Positions 38,456-47,374 of a stretch of 64,000 bases of DNA are shown here, in pieces. Source of the stretch: Quisquiliibacterium transsilvanicum (lineage in GTDB: Bacteria > Pseudomonadota > Gammaproteobacteria > Burkholderiales > Burkholderiaceae_E); assembly GCF_014202215.1 (NCBI RefSeq), contig NZ_JACHGB010000003.1, positions 434,001 to 498,000 of the forward strand. Direction: 5' to 3'. Both the position numbers and the translations under genes were made by a program. Position 1 is the stretch's first letter. Every line of letters begins with the position of its first letter. The notes under the pieces were generated by a model, which saw only the letters and a list, made by a program, of their open reading frames with translations, was not told the origin of the DNA and searched no databases.

Positions 38456-38566
38456 TCAATCTGCTGCCGGACTGGCCGCCACCCCACGCCACGGTTCGGT
38501 CACCTCGATTCCGCAGCCAGCGAAATCCCTGACATTCCGGGTCGCCACTGCGGCGCCGGCGACGTA
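38456..38566 (-). pseudogene. C-terminal remnant of a PIN-domain (VapC-like) toxin
   Basis: Immediately after the thiolase-like stop, in the same frame, 36 codons read AAVATRNVRDFAGCGIEVTE in their core, followed by PW and a TGA at 38456-38458. The pattern ATRNVRDF-AG-GIEV-(N/E)PW is the usual C-terminal end of FitB/VapC-type PIN-domain ribonucleases. The catalytic N-terminal part and any antitoxin gene are missing, so this is not functional. It suggests a former toxin-antitoxin locus lost when the thiolase-like gene was joined here. Assignment rests on visual motif matching. Confidence 0.6.
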
Positions 38567-40078
38567 TCAGGCCGACGCCTTCCAGCGCAGCAGCCCGTCC
38601 GGACCTTTCGATACCTCGCCGCGGCTGCCGATCGGGCTCCGCTCGAGCGAGGTGAGCTGTGCCAGCGTCGCGGTTTCCGTGGCGTCGACCCTGGCCATCA
38701 GGCGCGCGCCGGCGGGCGTGCGGCCCACCACCACGGCGCGGTTCGGCCTGCCGTCACGCTCGTAGATCACCGTGAAGGTCTCGATCGTCGCCGGCCCAGC
38801 ATGCTCGGCGACCACCGGCGGCACCGGCGCGCGGCGCGCATCCGCGGCCGACTGCACGCTGTAGTCCTCCTGCAGCGCATCCGGCGCGGGCGGCTTCGAC
38901 GCCAGCACCAGCGCATGGTGCTTGGTGACGAACTCGCCCTGGCCGTAGAGCAGCGCGAGCTTGCCGCGGTCTTCGCGCAGCGCGCGCACCAGGCCCGCGG
39001 CGGCATGCGTCATATAGTTGTTGAGCGGCGCGCCGAAGAAGCTCAGGCCGCCGGTGGAGGTCATCCGCGCGTCGGCGGCCAGGCCGAGCGTGCGCCGCGC
39101 CATCTTGGGCACCACCGGGAAGCAGCTGTAGAGCTCCAGCATCGAGAACGCCGACGCGTCGCCGCCGGCCTGCGCCAGGATGGTCTCCATGACCAGGTCC
39201 TGCGCATGCGAGCGCGCATACTGGTCGCGCCCGAGGATGTCGCGCGGCTCGTTGGCCTGCGCCCCGCCCCAGACGTAGATCAGCCGCTCCTCGGGGATGC
39301 CCAGCTCGCGCGCCACGCCCAGGCCGGTCATCAGCACTGCCGCACCCATGTTGACCAGCGGGTTCGCGACCATGTGCTTGGTGTAGGGCCAGGCGATCAT
39401 CCGGTTGTGGGCGGTGGCCTCGCCGATCTGCGCGGGCGAGTAGGTCTTCTTCAGCCACGCGTAGGGATTGGTCGCGGCGACCTCCGAGTAGCGCGACCAG
39501 AGCAGCGCCGACTCGGCCATCGCCTCGCGCGGGGTCTGGCCCCAGGCGGCGTGCGAGGCGTTCTCGTAAAGCGGGTACAGGTAGATCGGCAGGAACATGC
39601 CATGGGCTACCGCCACCTCGTGCAGGAAGGCCGCGGCCACCGGCGTGGGCTGCAAGGGCTCGCGCTCGGACCAGGGCAGCGTGACGCCGGCCTTGCTGGC
39701 AGCCTCGACCGTGTAGCGGGATTCGCCGCCGGTCACTGCGGCCACCCTGCTCTCGCCGCGCGCGATGCGCAGCGCCGCTTCGTGGATGTGCCGCACCGGC
39801 GACTCTCCGCCCGAGGGCCCGTAGACGTTGCGCGCGGGCTTCACGCCAAGCCGGCGCTCGATCAGGCCGCAGGGATCCGGATAGGGCCAGGAGCGCACCA
39901 GCACCATGTCCAGCGAGTCGAGCTGCGCGAGCAGCGCGGCGCCGGCGTCGCGCTCGGCCTCGCGCAGCGCGCCGGCCATCAGGTCGATCGGCTCGATGCC
40001 CTGCTCGAGGTCCTTGGTGCGGTGGGTGATCTCGCCGACGCCGACGATGACCGGGGTGTTCTCGGGTCTGTGGTTCAT
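38567..40078 (-). CDS. Thiolase-fold protein with extra C-terminal domain, no catalytic Cys seen
   Basis: 503 aa from the ATG at 40078; the ORF continues upstream without conservation. The thiolase-like core starts TPVIVGVGEIT and includes NVYGPSGGESPVRHIHEAAL at about 85, the place where true thiolases have the acyl-carrying cysteine; here it is GGES, so classical thiolysis is doubtful. FSMLELYSCFPVVPKMA and STGGLSFFGAPLNNYMTHA keep the second half of the fold. The last 80 residues (about 422-503) form the OB-like domain found in this subfamily. It may be a non-decarboxylating condensing or aldolase-type enzyme or a binding protein. A CaiB gene lies 58 bp upstream. Confidence 0.85.
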   Translation of the reverse strand: MNHRPENTPVIVGVGEITHRTKDLEQGIEPIDLMAGALREAERDAGAALLAQLDSLDMVLVRSWPYPDPCGLIERRLGVKPARNVYGPSGGESPVRHIHEAALRIARGESRVAAVTGGESRYTVEAASKAGVTLPWSEREPLQPTPVAAAFLHEVAVAHGMFLPIYLYPLYENASHAAWGQTPREAMAESALLWSRYSEVAATNPYAWLKKTYSPAQIGEATAHNRMIAWPYTKHMVANPLVNMGAAVLMTGLGVARELGIPEERLIYVWGGAQANEPRDILGRDQYARSHAQDLVMETILAQAGGDASAFSMLELYSCFPVVPKMARRTLGLAADARMTSTGGLSFFGAPLNNYMTHAAAGLVRALREDRGKLALLYGQGEFVTKHHALVLASKPPAPDALQEDYSVQSAADARRAPVPPVVAEHAGPATIETFTVIYERDGRPNRAVVVGRTPAGARLMARVDATETATLAQLTSLERSPIGSRGEVSKGPDGLLRWKASA

Positions 40079-40136
40079 GTTGCGAAGGAATGGGTCTGGA
40101 AAGTGAGGGGGTTCGGGGCGGACGTCCGCGGCGCGC

Positions 40137-41438
40137 TCAGCTGAGCACGCCGGCGTCCCGCAGCGACGCGATCTCGTCGTCGCCATAGCCCAGCAGCTCG
40201 CGCAGCACATGCTCATTGTCGCCGCCGGGCATCGGCGCGCAGCGCTGGGGCCCGCCGGGCGTGTCGGACAGCCGGTAGCGCGAGCCCTCCACCCAGCTCG
40301 TTCCCATCAGCGGATGCGCGACGCCGACAAAGTGCCCGCGCTGGCGCAGCTGCGGGTCCTCGATCATGTCCAGGCTGGACGATGCGCGGTGCGCGGGCAC
40401 GCCCAGCCACTGCAGCGATTCGACGATCTCGTCGGCATCGCGCTGCGCCGCCCAGCCGGCGACGATCGCCTCGAGCGCATCCTCGTTGGCCTTGCGCTGC
40501 GCCAGCGTCGCGAAGCGCGGGTCGCCGGCCAGCTCCTCGCCGCCGACCAGCGCCGCGAGCGCCAGCCACTCGGCGTCGCTGCGTGCCACGATCGCCACCC
40601 AGGCCTCGGGGGCGGGCTCGCCCGAAGCATGCGGCGCCGGCCGCTCGATCGCGCCGGGCGGCGCATCGCCGCGGCAGCGGAACACGCCATGCGGGGCCAT
40701 CTGCGCATCGCGGTTGCCCTCGTGGGCTGCGACGCGGCCGGTCACCGAGTAGTCGGCGATCTGCGGCGCGAGGAACTGCATCCCGGCCTCGGCCTGGGAG
40801 ATGTCCAGGTGGCAGCCTTCACCGGTGCGCCTGCGATGGTCCAGCGCAGCCAGCAGCGCGACGATGCCGAAGCGCGGCCCGACGTAGTCGGTGTAGGGAC
40901 CGTAGGGGCCGATCGGCAGCTCGCCCGGCCAGCCCACCAGCTGCTGGAAGCCGGCCATTGCGGCGCCGATGTTGCCGTAGCCGGCGAAGGACGCGTAGGC
41001 GCCGGTCTGGCCCATCAGCGAAGTGCTCAGCATCACCAGGCCAGGGTTCGACTCGCGCAGGCTTTCGTAGCCGAGGCCCCAGCGCCGCATCTGGCCGGGC
41101 GAGAAGGACTCGACGACCACGTCGGCCCACCTGGCGAGATCGCGCGCCACCTGCTGGCCGCCCGGCGAGGCCAGGTCCAGCGTGATGCCGAGCTTGCCGG
41201 CGTTGCAGTTCTCGTAGAGCGCCGACTGGCGCGTGTCGATCCGGCCGCCCGGGAAGGGCCCCATCACCCGGGTAGTATCGACCCGTTTGGTCGACTCGAC
41301 CCGCACGACGGTGGCGCCGTAGTCGGCGAGCATCCGCCCGATCACCGGCCCGGCGACCACCCAGGCCAGGTCGAGCACCTTCAGTCCGTCCAGAGGCAGC
41401 GCGCTCACCGGCTCACCCTGCATGCCGTCGCGGCTCAT
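40137..41438 (-). CDS. CaiB/BaiF family CoA transferase
   Basis: 433 aa from the ATG at 41438, overlapping the upstream paralogue's stop by 4 bp. The class III CoA-transferase fold shows LKVLDLAWVVAGPVIGRMLADYGATVVRVES near the start (given in outline) and the catalytic aspartate D212 in CHLDISQAEAGM, which forms the acyl-CoA anhydride. KLGITLDLASPGGQQVARDL and WADVVVESFSPGQM also match. It moves CoA from a donor thioester to a carboxylic acid. The two CaiB genes in tandem may make a heteromer, as in other bacterial class III pairs. Confidence 0.92.
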   Translation of the reverse strand: MSRDGMQGEPVSALPLDGLKVLDLAWVVAGPVIGRMLADYGATVVRVESTKRVDTTRVMGPFPGGRIDTRQSALYENCNAGKLGITLDLASPGGQQVARDLARWADVVVESFSPGQMRRWGLGYESLRESNPGLVMLSTSLMGQTGAYASFAGYGNIGAAMAGFQQLVGWPGELPIGPYGPYTDYVGPRFGIVALLAALDHRRRTGEGCHLDISQAEAGMQFLAPQIADYSVTGRVAAHEGNRDAQMAPHGVFRCRGDAPPGAIERPAPHASGEPAPEAWVAIVARSDAEWLALAALVGGEELAGDPRFATLAQRKANEDALEAIVAGWAAQRDADEIVESLQWLGVPAHRASSSLDMIEDPQLRQRGHFVGVAHPLMGTSWVEGSRYRLSDTPGGPQRCAPMPGGDNEHVLRELLGYGDDEIASLRDAGVLS

Positions 41439-42724
41439 CGGATTACCCCCTCGTTGCGAAGCTTGGCCAGCTCGCCAGCCGACAGACCGACCAGGCCGCA
41501 CCAGACTTCCTCGTCGTGCTGTCCGGGCAGCGGCGCCGGCGTGACCGGAACGAAGCCCTGCGGCACGCCCATTGCGAAGTTGCCAGGCAGACGCATTTCC
41601 CGCCCCGCGGCATGCTCCACCGTACGGAAGAAGCCGCGCTCGCCATGGTGCGGACTGTTGGCGAGGTCTTCGGTGGTGGCCACCGGCGCGAGCAGCAGCT
41701 TGCGGCGCATCGCGATCTCGGCCAGCTCCGCCTTGGACCTCGGCGCGAGGAAGGCGCCGACCAGGTTGCGCACCCGCTCCAGGTCCTCCTCGGTGATCTC
41801 GTCGGCCTCGATGCGCGCGGGCAGCGTGACCCAGTCCCAGGCGGCCAGCGCCGCGTCGCAACCGCCTTCGTCGTGGATCCAGGCGAACAGGTTGTTGGTG
41901 AAGCGCCCCGCGGCCGGCCCCATCGCCAGGTGCATCTCGACCAGGCCGTCCTTGACCGGCCACTTGGAGCGGCGGGTGCGCGCCCCGCTGCCGCTGAGGT
42001 CCAGCGTCTTGCGGGTCCGGCTCTTGGGCTCGGGGCGCAGCGTGAAGTTCTCGTGGCCCACCGCGGCGGCGAGGATGCTGGACAGGGTGGCCTGCGCGAC
42101 GCTCTGCTGCACCGAGATGTCGACGTGCTGGCCCCGGCCGCTGCGCAGCCGCGCGAAGTGCGCGACCAGCGCGCCGCCGGCGGCGTCGCCGGCCGCGTGC
42201 AGGTACGCCTGCGGGACGCTGATCCGCAGCGGCGCCCGGTCGCCGTCCTGCGCCTGCAGCAGCGGACCGCCCGCCGCCCAGAGCACCAGCTCCGAATCGG
42301 CCCAGTCCGCCTTCGGCCCGGTGGGGCCGAAGGGCGTGATCGAGACGTGGATCAGCGCGGGATTGGCGGCGAGCAGCCGCTCGTGGCCCAGCCCGCGGGC
42401 CGCCATCACGCCCGGCGGCTCCGACTCGATCAGGAAGTCCGCCTTTTCGACCAGGCGCAGGAGGAGCTCCTGGCCGCTGGGACTGTCGAGGTCGCAGGTG
42501 ACGCCGCGCTTGCAGCACGCGTAGGCCGCCCAGTACAGCGACTGCTGGCCCACCGGAGCTTCGGCATCCAGCGGCGCGAGACCGCGGGCCGGCGAGCCGG
42601 CGGGCGGCTCGACCTGGAGGACGTCGGCGCCGAGCTGCGCGAGCATCCGGCCGGCGAGCAGGCCGCGATGGTCGGTCAGGTCGACGACACGATAGGGGGA
42701 GAGAAAGCCTGCCGGCGCTGCCAT
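41435..42724 (-). CDS. CaiB/BaiF family CoA transferase (second copy, divergent)
   Basis: 429 aa from the ATG at 42724, with GAGGAGAC upstream. Class III CoA-transferase: the opening YRVVDLTDHRGLLAGRMLAQ, GADVLQVEPP, and the catalytic aspartate D202 in QHVDISVQQSV. It differs considerably from the neighbour at 40137, so the pair is not a recent duplication. The first half has TCDLDSPSGQELLLRLV, as expected. Coupled translation with the next gene (ATGA) and the 10-bp gap from the ligase gene point to one complex or pathway step. Two enzymes for CoA activation plus a ligase in one operon is redundant or reflects two substrates. Confidence 0.9.
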   Translation of the reverse strand: MAAPAGFLSPYRVVDLTDHRGLLAGRMLAQLGADVLQVEPPAGSPARGLAPLDAEAPVGQQSLYWAAYACCKRGVTCDLDSPSGQELLLRLVEKADFLIESEPPGVMAARGLGHERLLAANPALIHVSITPFGPTGPKADWADSELVLWAAGGPLLQAQDGDRAPLRISVPQAYLHAAGDAAGGALVAHFARLRSGRGQHVDISVQQSVAQATLSSILAAAVGHENFTLRPEPKSRTRKTLDLSGSGARTRRSKWPVKDGLVEMHLAMGPAAGRFTNNLFAWIHDEGGCDAALAAWDWVTLPARIEADEITEEDLERVRNLVGAFLAPRSKAELAEIAMRRKLLLAPVATTEDLANSPHHGERGFFRTVEHAAGREMRLPGNFAMGVPQGFVPVTPAPLPGQHDEEVWCGLVGLSAGELAKLRNEGVIR

Positions 42725-42734
42725 GAGCGTCTCC

Positions 42735-44306
42735 TCAGCTGACGGCGCGTTCGCGCCCGGACCAGTAGGGCTCGCGCAGCACCCGCTTGAGCAGCTTGCC
42801 GCTCGGATTGCGCGGCAGCACATCGAAGAAGTCGACCGACTTCGGGCACTTGTAGTGGGCGATGTTGGCCCGCATGAATTCGATGATCTCGCCTGCCGTG
42901 GCCTGCTGCCCCGGGCGCAGCACGACGCAGGCCTTCACCGCCTCGCCCCAGCGCTCGTCGGGAACGCCGATCACCGCGCACTCGGCGACCGCGGGATGGC
43001 GGGCCAACACGTTCTCCACCTCGGCCGGATAAACGTTCTCGCCGCCCGAGATCACCAGGTCCTTGATCCGGTCATGGATGAACAGGTAGCCCTCGCGCAG
43101 GTAGCCGGCGTCACCGGTGCGCATCCAGCCGACGCCGTCCTCGCGCCCGCAGGGGAAGGTCTCCTCGGTGGCCTTCGGGTTGCGCCAGTAGCCCTTCATG
43201 TTCTGCCGGGTGCGGGCCCACACCTCGCCCACCCCGCCAGCGGGAACGTCCCTGCCCTCGCCATCGACGATGCGGATCTCGACGCCCGGCACCGGCGTTC
43301 CCGCCGAGCGCAGCAGGTGGGATTTCGGGCCATCGGGGTCGTGGTCCTGCGGCAGCAGGTGCGTCATGAACGGCGCCTCGGTCATGCCGTAGGCCTGCAG
43401 CAGTCCGCAGCCGAGCACCCGCTTGGCCTCGGTGAGCACGGTGTCGCTGATCGGCGACCCGCCGTATGAGATCACCTGCAGCGACGAGAAATCGCCAGCG
43501 GCGGCGGCCGGCGACTGCAGCACGAACTGGATCATCGCGGGCACGAGGAAGCTGTGCGTGACCCGGTGCTCGCCGATCGCGGCGATCACCTTCGCGGGGT
43601 CGAACTCGGGATGGAACACCGACGGACAGCCGGCCTTCAGCGGCATCATCAGGTTGCCCATGCCGGCGATGTGGAAAGTGGGCAGCACGTTGAGCATCAC
43701 CGAACTCGAGGGGTCCAGCCCGACCATTTTCGGGCCGATGTCCAGCACCTCGAAGTAACCGCGATTGGCGATCTCAACACCCTTGGGCAGGCCGGTGGTG
43801 CCCGACGAGTAGAGCTGCAGCGCGGTGTCCATCGGCGCCGCGCGGTGGCCCGGATCGCTCGCCGGGAAGCCGGCGCGCCACTCCCCGAACGAGGGCAGCA
43901 GGCGGCTGCGCCCCGGCTCGGTGACCACGGTCTCGCGCAGCGAAGGCAGGTTGGTGCGCGCCAGCAGCTGCAGGAAGGCCTCGTCGGCCATCATGAACTT
44001 CGCCTGGCCGTGGTCGACGATGTATTCGATCTCGGGGGGCGCCAGCCGCCAGTTGACGGGCATGCAGACCGCGCCGAGCTTGGCCGCGCCCAGCAGCAGG
44101 ACGCCGCATTCGGCCATGTGCTTCGTCAGGCAGGCGACGCGGTCGCCCGGGCCCAGGCCCAGCGCCGCGAGCCCGGCGGCAACGCGGCTCGACTCCGCGT
44201 CGATCTCGCCGAAAGTCCAGGTGCGCTCGGGCGTGATGAAGGCGATGGCATCCGGGCGTTCGCGGCCCTGGCGCCGGATGATGTCTGCGAGGGTCTGGTC
44301 TGGCAC
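42735..44306 (-). CDS. Acyl-CoA synthetase (AMP-dependent), long/medium-chain-like
   Basis: 523 aa. P-loop YSSGTTGLPKG (166-176), AYGMTEAPF, GWMRTGDAGY, LVISGGENVYPAEVE and C-terminal PRNPSGKLLKRVLRE with the catalytic lysine. It adenylates and CoA-thioesterifies a carboxylic acid. It is the first gene of the run that continues with two CoA transferases, the thiolase-like protein and three SDRs. The Bug receptor gene ends 57 bp further upstream on the same strand, so uptake and activation may be co-regulated. Not close to the CaiC-type ligases elsewhere in the window. Confidence 0.92.
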   Translation of the reverse strand: MPDQTLADIIRRQGRERPDAIAFITPERTWTFGEIDAESSRVAAGLAALGLGPGDRVACLTKHMAECGVLLLGAAKLGAVCMPVNWRLAPPEIEYIVDHGQAKFMMADEAFLQLLARTNLPSLRETVVTEPGRSRLLPSFGEWRAGFPASDPGHRAAPMDTALQLYSSGTTGLPKGVEIANRGYFEVLDIGPKMVGLDPSSSVMLNVLPTFHIAGMGNLMMPLKAGCPSVFHPEFDPAKVIAAIGEHRVTHSFLVPAMIQFVLQSPAAAAGDFSSLQVISYGGSPISDTVLTEAKRVLGCGLLQAYGMTEAPFMTHLLPQDHDPDGPKSHLLRSAGTPVPGVEIRIVDGEGRDVPAGGVGEVWARTRQNMKGYWRNPKATEETFPCGREDGVGWMRTGDAGYLREGYLFIHDRIKDLVISGGENVYPAEVENVLARHPAVAECAVIGVPDERWGEAVKACVVLRPGQQATAGEIIEFMRANIAHYKCPKSVDFFDVLPRNPSGKLLKRVLREPYWSGRERAVS

Positions 44307-44363
44307 TGCTTTGTCTCCTGTCGTTCTCGTGTCGTGTTGCGAAGCTGCGCGGCGCGAGAGGCA

Positions 44364-45350
44364 TCACTGATCGAGCTTCACGCCGCCGAGCTCGATCACT
44401 TCCTTCCAGATGGGCCCATCACGACGCAGGTTCTCGGCGAACTGCGCTGGGGTGCCGCCCATCGGCTGCAGGTTCAGTTCGTGCAGCTTCTTGACGATAT
44501 CCGGTCGCTTCAGGATGCGGTCGACCTCCGCGGACAACTTCTCGACGCGGTCGTTGGGCGTGCCCGCGGGCAGGAACAGCCCCATCCACCCGTAGGGCTC
44601 GAAGCCCTTGTACCCAAGCTCCTGGAACGTGGGCACAGTCGGGAAGATGTCCGAACGCTTCGTGCCGATGATTCCCAGCGGCTTCAGGCGACCCGACTTC
44701 AGGTGCTGCATCGAGGTGCCGACGTCGACGAATGCGATCCCGACGTGGCCGCCAAGCAGGTCGGCGACCAAGGGTGCGCCGCCCTTGTACGGCACGTGCG
44801 GCATTTCCACGCCCGCCTGCCTCCTGAAGAGCTCGCCGTAGATGTGGCCGGTGGTGCCGGTGCCGTAGGAGCCGTACGGGTGGCGGCCGGGCTCGGTCTT
44901 GAGCTTGTCGACGAGCCCCTTCACGGAGTCGACCGGCACGCCCTGCCCCACCGCCAGCACGGTCTGCGACAGCGCAATGAGACTCACCGGCGCGAAGTCC
45001 TTCACCGAGTCGTAGGGCATCTTCGTGTGCAGCGACGGCAGCTGGACGTGGGTGGTGATCGTGAACAACGCGGTGTGACCATCCTTGGGCGCGCGGGCAA
45101 CGACACCTGCGCCGATCATCCCGCTCGCACCTGGGCGGTTCTCCACGACGACTGTCTGCTTCCAGGCGGTGGACAGCTCGCCCGCGAGCAGCCGTGCGAT
45201 GTTGTCGGTGATGCCGCCAGTCGGGAACGGCAGGACGATGGTGACTGGCCCCGACGGGTATGCAGGGTCGGCAGCGCGCGCGGTGGCCGGCAGCGTGACG
45301 GCAGCCGCCGCGAGCGCGGTAGCCGCGAGGAATCTGATTCGTGCTCTCAT
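44364..45350 (-). CDS. Bug/TctC family periplasmic substrate-binding protein
   Basis: 328 aa. Signal peptide MRARIRFLAATALAAAAVTLPATARA (in outline; cleavage near ARA). The mature protein has PVTIVLPFPTGGITDNIARLL, VENRPGASGMIGAG and YGSYGTGTTGHIYGELF, all Bug family hallmarks. LPAGTPNDRVEKLSAEV completes the second lobe. Bug receptors bind carboxylic acids in the periplasm and are greatly expanded in Burkholderiales; many have no linked TctAB membrane genes, and none are seen here. Start at 45350 with GGAG. Lies upstream of the ligase-CoA transferase operon. Confidence 0.94.
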   Translation of the reverse strand: MRARIRFLAATALAAAAVTLPATARAADPAYPSGPVTIVLPFPTGGITDNIARLLAGELSTAWKQTVVVENRPGASGMIGAGVVARAPKDGHTALFTITTHVQLPSLHTKMPYDSVKDFAPVSLIALSQTVLAVGQGVPVDSVKGLVDKLKTEPGRHPYGSYGTGTTGHIYGELFRRQAGVEMPHVPYKGGAPLVADLLGGHVGIAFVDVGTSMQHLKSGRLKPLGIIGTKRSDIFPTVPTFQELGYKGFEPYGWMGLFLPAGTPNDRVEKLSAEVDRILKRPDIVKKLHELNLQPMGGTPAQFAENLRRDGPIWKEVIELGGVKLDQ

Positions 45351-45446
45351 GACTTCTCCAGTGTGCTCATTCGTGCGACGGCCCCGACGGTCATCGACAT
45401 GCCGGTGTTACGCGGCGCTTCTTGTGTCGATTCCCTGATGAGCACT

Positions 45447-46487
45447 TCAACCTGCCTCAGGGGGCCCCCACAGCCGAGGGAACTTCAGCGCCAGCCACTT
45501 CGCCAGCCCCGCGTTGACGTCCTGCGGCCGCTCCATCGCCATCCAGTGCCCGGTAGGCACGCGCAGCTCGGTCAGGTCGTCGCAGTGCGCGCGCATCGGC
45601 CCGGCAAGCCGCGACTCCAGGGTCTCGCAGACGAAATCGTTCTCGGCGTGGAAGAACAGCACCGGCATCCGCAGCCGGCCGCCGCCGGGCGCACGCTGCG
45701 CAAAGGCCATGTTCCGCGCGCCGTTGACGTACCAGGCGTCCGGGCCGAAGAACCCGTTGCGCTCCAGCGTGGCGGCGTAGTGATGCAGCTCTTCCTCGCC
45801 GAGAATGTCGGTGTCCAGCGGCAGGTCGATGGCCCGGCCGAGGCCGCCGAAATGCCCGCCGTCGCTGCGCGTGGTCGCGAACTTCGCGGGCCTGCCGCGC
45901 CCCTTTGGATTGCCCTTGCGGAACATCGCCCTGACGGTGGCGGGCACGTCCGCCTCGAAGACCCGCTGCGCGTCCTCGAAATGCTCTTCGTAGTAGAGCT
46001 GGTAGTCCCACTGCCCGGCCGGGAACCGGTCCTCCGGATAGATGGACCGGTCGACCAGGGGGATCAGCACCGGCGGCGCGAACCCCGCGGGCAGGTAGGG
46101 GACGCACAGCCCTGCGACGCCGGCGCAGCGCTCCGGGTGATGCGCGGCCAGCCCCCAGACCACCGGCGTGCCCCAGTCGTGGCCGACCCAGATCGCCCGG
46201 TCGCGGCCGAGGTGCGCCAGCAGCTCGAGCATGTCGGCGACGCTCTCCTCGATCGCGTAGGCGCCCTTGTCGCGGTGCACCGTCGAGCGCCCGTAGCCGC
46301 GCATGTCCGGCGCCACCGCGCGGAAGCCGAGTGCGGCGAAGCATCGGAGCTGGTGGCGCCAGCCGATCCCGAGGTCCGGCCAGCCGTGGACAAAGACGAG
46401 CAGCGGCGCGTCCTGCGCGCCGCAGGACAGGTAGAACGTGGTGTGACGCGGGGTCCGGCAGACGTGCTCGGTGATCGGGTGGTACAC
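45447..46487 (-). CDS. Alpha/beta hydrolase, epoxide hydrolase-like
   Basis: 346 aa from a GTG at 46487; no clear ribosome site is visible, so the start is uncertain. The oxyanion motif HGWPD is at 34-38, the nucleophile D104 sits in VGHDWGTP, and a C-terminal histidine lies in TGHWMAME. An aspartate nucleophile and HGWP favour epoxide hydrolase or haloalkane-dehalogenase-like chemistry over esterase. The cap region contains the tyrosine-rich segment QWDYQLYYEEHFED that could carry the acid tyrosines. Bug receptor and a truncated methyltransferase are the neighbours. Substrate unknown. Confidence 0.88.
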   Translation of the reverse strand: MYHPITEHVCRTPRHTTFYLSCGAQDAPLLVFVHGWPDLGIGWRHQLRCFAALGFRAVAPDMRGYGRSTVHRDKGAYAIEESVADMLELLAHLGRDRAIWVGHDWGTPVVWGLAAHHPERCAGVAGLCVPYLPAGFAPPVLIPLVDRSIYPEDRFPAGQWDYQLYYEEHFEDAQRVFEADVPATVRAMFRKGNPKGRGRPAKFATTRSDGGHFGGLGRAIDLPLDTDILGEEELHHYAATLERNGFFGPDAWYVNGARNMAFAQRAPGGGRLRMPVLFFHAENDFVCETLESRLAGPMRAHCDDLTELRVPTGHWMAMERPQDVNAGLAKWLALKFPRLWGPPEAG

Positions 46488-46660
46488 GGCGGGAGGCGCT
46501 TCCGGTGGCGAGGCTTGGCCGGATTATCGGCGCGAACCCGCGGCCGTGTTGCGCCCCCCCTGTGCGAAACGGACCGGGCTCGCCGTCCGGCAGCGGGCAT
46601 CCGGCCGGCCGGGCCCGGCGCACCGCTGCGGCGCCGGGACCCGCCGGACGCGATCAGCCC

Positions 46661-47362
46661 TCAGGCCCGGGCCTCCAGGACCAGGTTGAACGGGGTCTGG
46701 GTGGCACGGCGGAAGTGGCCGAACCCCGCTTCCTCCGCCACCTTGCGCAGGCGACGCTCGCCGGCCTGGGCGCCGAGGCCGAGCCCAACCTCCTGGGACA
46801 GCGAGCACGGCGTGCACACCATCGCGGAGGCCGAGTAGTACACGCGCCCCACCGGGTTCATGTTCTCGGCCACCGTGTCGGCCGCGAAGGGCTCAACGAT
46901 CAGCCAGGTCCCGTCGGGCGCCAGGGTCTCGCGGACATGCCGGCCCGCGCCCACCGGGTCGCCCATGTCATGGAGGCAGTCGAAGAACGCCACCATGTCG
47001 TAGCCCTTGCCCGGGTAGTCCTTGGCGCCGGCGGTCTCGAAGCTGACGCGATCCGCGACCCCGACCTCGCGGGCCTTCTCGCGCGCCGTGTCGATCGACT
47101 TCGAGTGATGGTCGAAGCCGGTGAAGGTCGACTTCGGGTAGGCCTTGGCCATCACGATCGTCGAGGTGCCGAAGCCGCAGCCCACGTCGCCCACCTTCGC
47201 CCCCGCGCGCAGCCGCTCATCGACTCCATCAAGGGCAGGGATCCATTCGGGCACCAGGTGCGCGTTGTACCCCGCACGGAAGAAGCGCTCGGTGCCCGAG
47301 AAGAGCAGGGGATGATGTTCGTGCCAGCCGAGCCCGGTGCCGGTGGTGAATGCGCGCTGCAC
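46661..47362 (-). CDS. SAM-dependent methyltransferase, N-terminus lost
   Basis: 233 aa from a GTG at 47362. The SAM-binding domain is complete: GDVGCGFGTSTIVMAKAYP, FTGFDHHSKSID, MVAFFDCLHDMGDP and LIVEPFA. Relatives (Rv2258c-like methyltransferases) are about 350 aa, with an N-terminal winged-helix dimerisation domain of about 110 residues. Here that domain is absent; family similarity stops just upstream of KVQRAFTTGTGLGWHEHH, at about 47375. The same spot is where the divergent LuxR gene loses its N-terminus. The protein may therefore be inactive. No ribosome site is seen. Confidence 0.75.
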   Translation of the reverse strand: MQRAFTTGTGLGWHEHHPLLFSGTERFFRAGYNAHLVPEWIPALDGVDERLRAGAKVGDVGCGFGTSTIVMAKAYPKSTFTGFDHHSKSIDTAREKAREVGVADRVSFETAGAKDYPGKGYDMVAFFDCLHDMGDPVGAGRHVRETLAPDGTWLIVEPFAADTVAENMNPVGRVYYSASAMVCTPCSLSQEVGLGLGAQAGERRLRKVAEEAGFGHFRRATQTPFNLVLEARA

Positions 47363-47374
47363 CTTGTCGATGTC

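Noticed and set aside
43554-46838. Plus-strand open frame of over 1000 codons opposite the ligase, Bug receptor and hydrolase
   Set aside because: No family motif, biased composition, and three good genes lie on the other strand.
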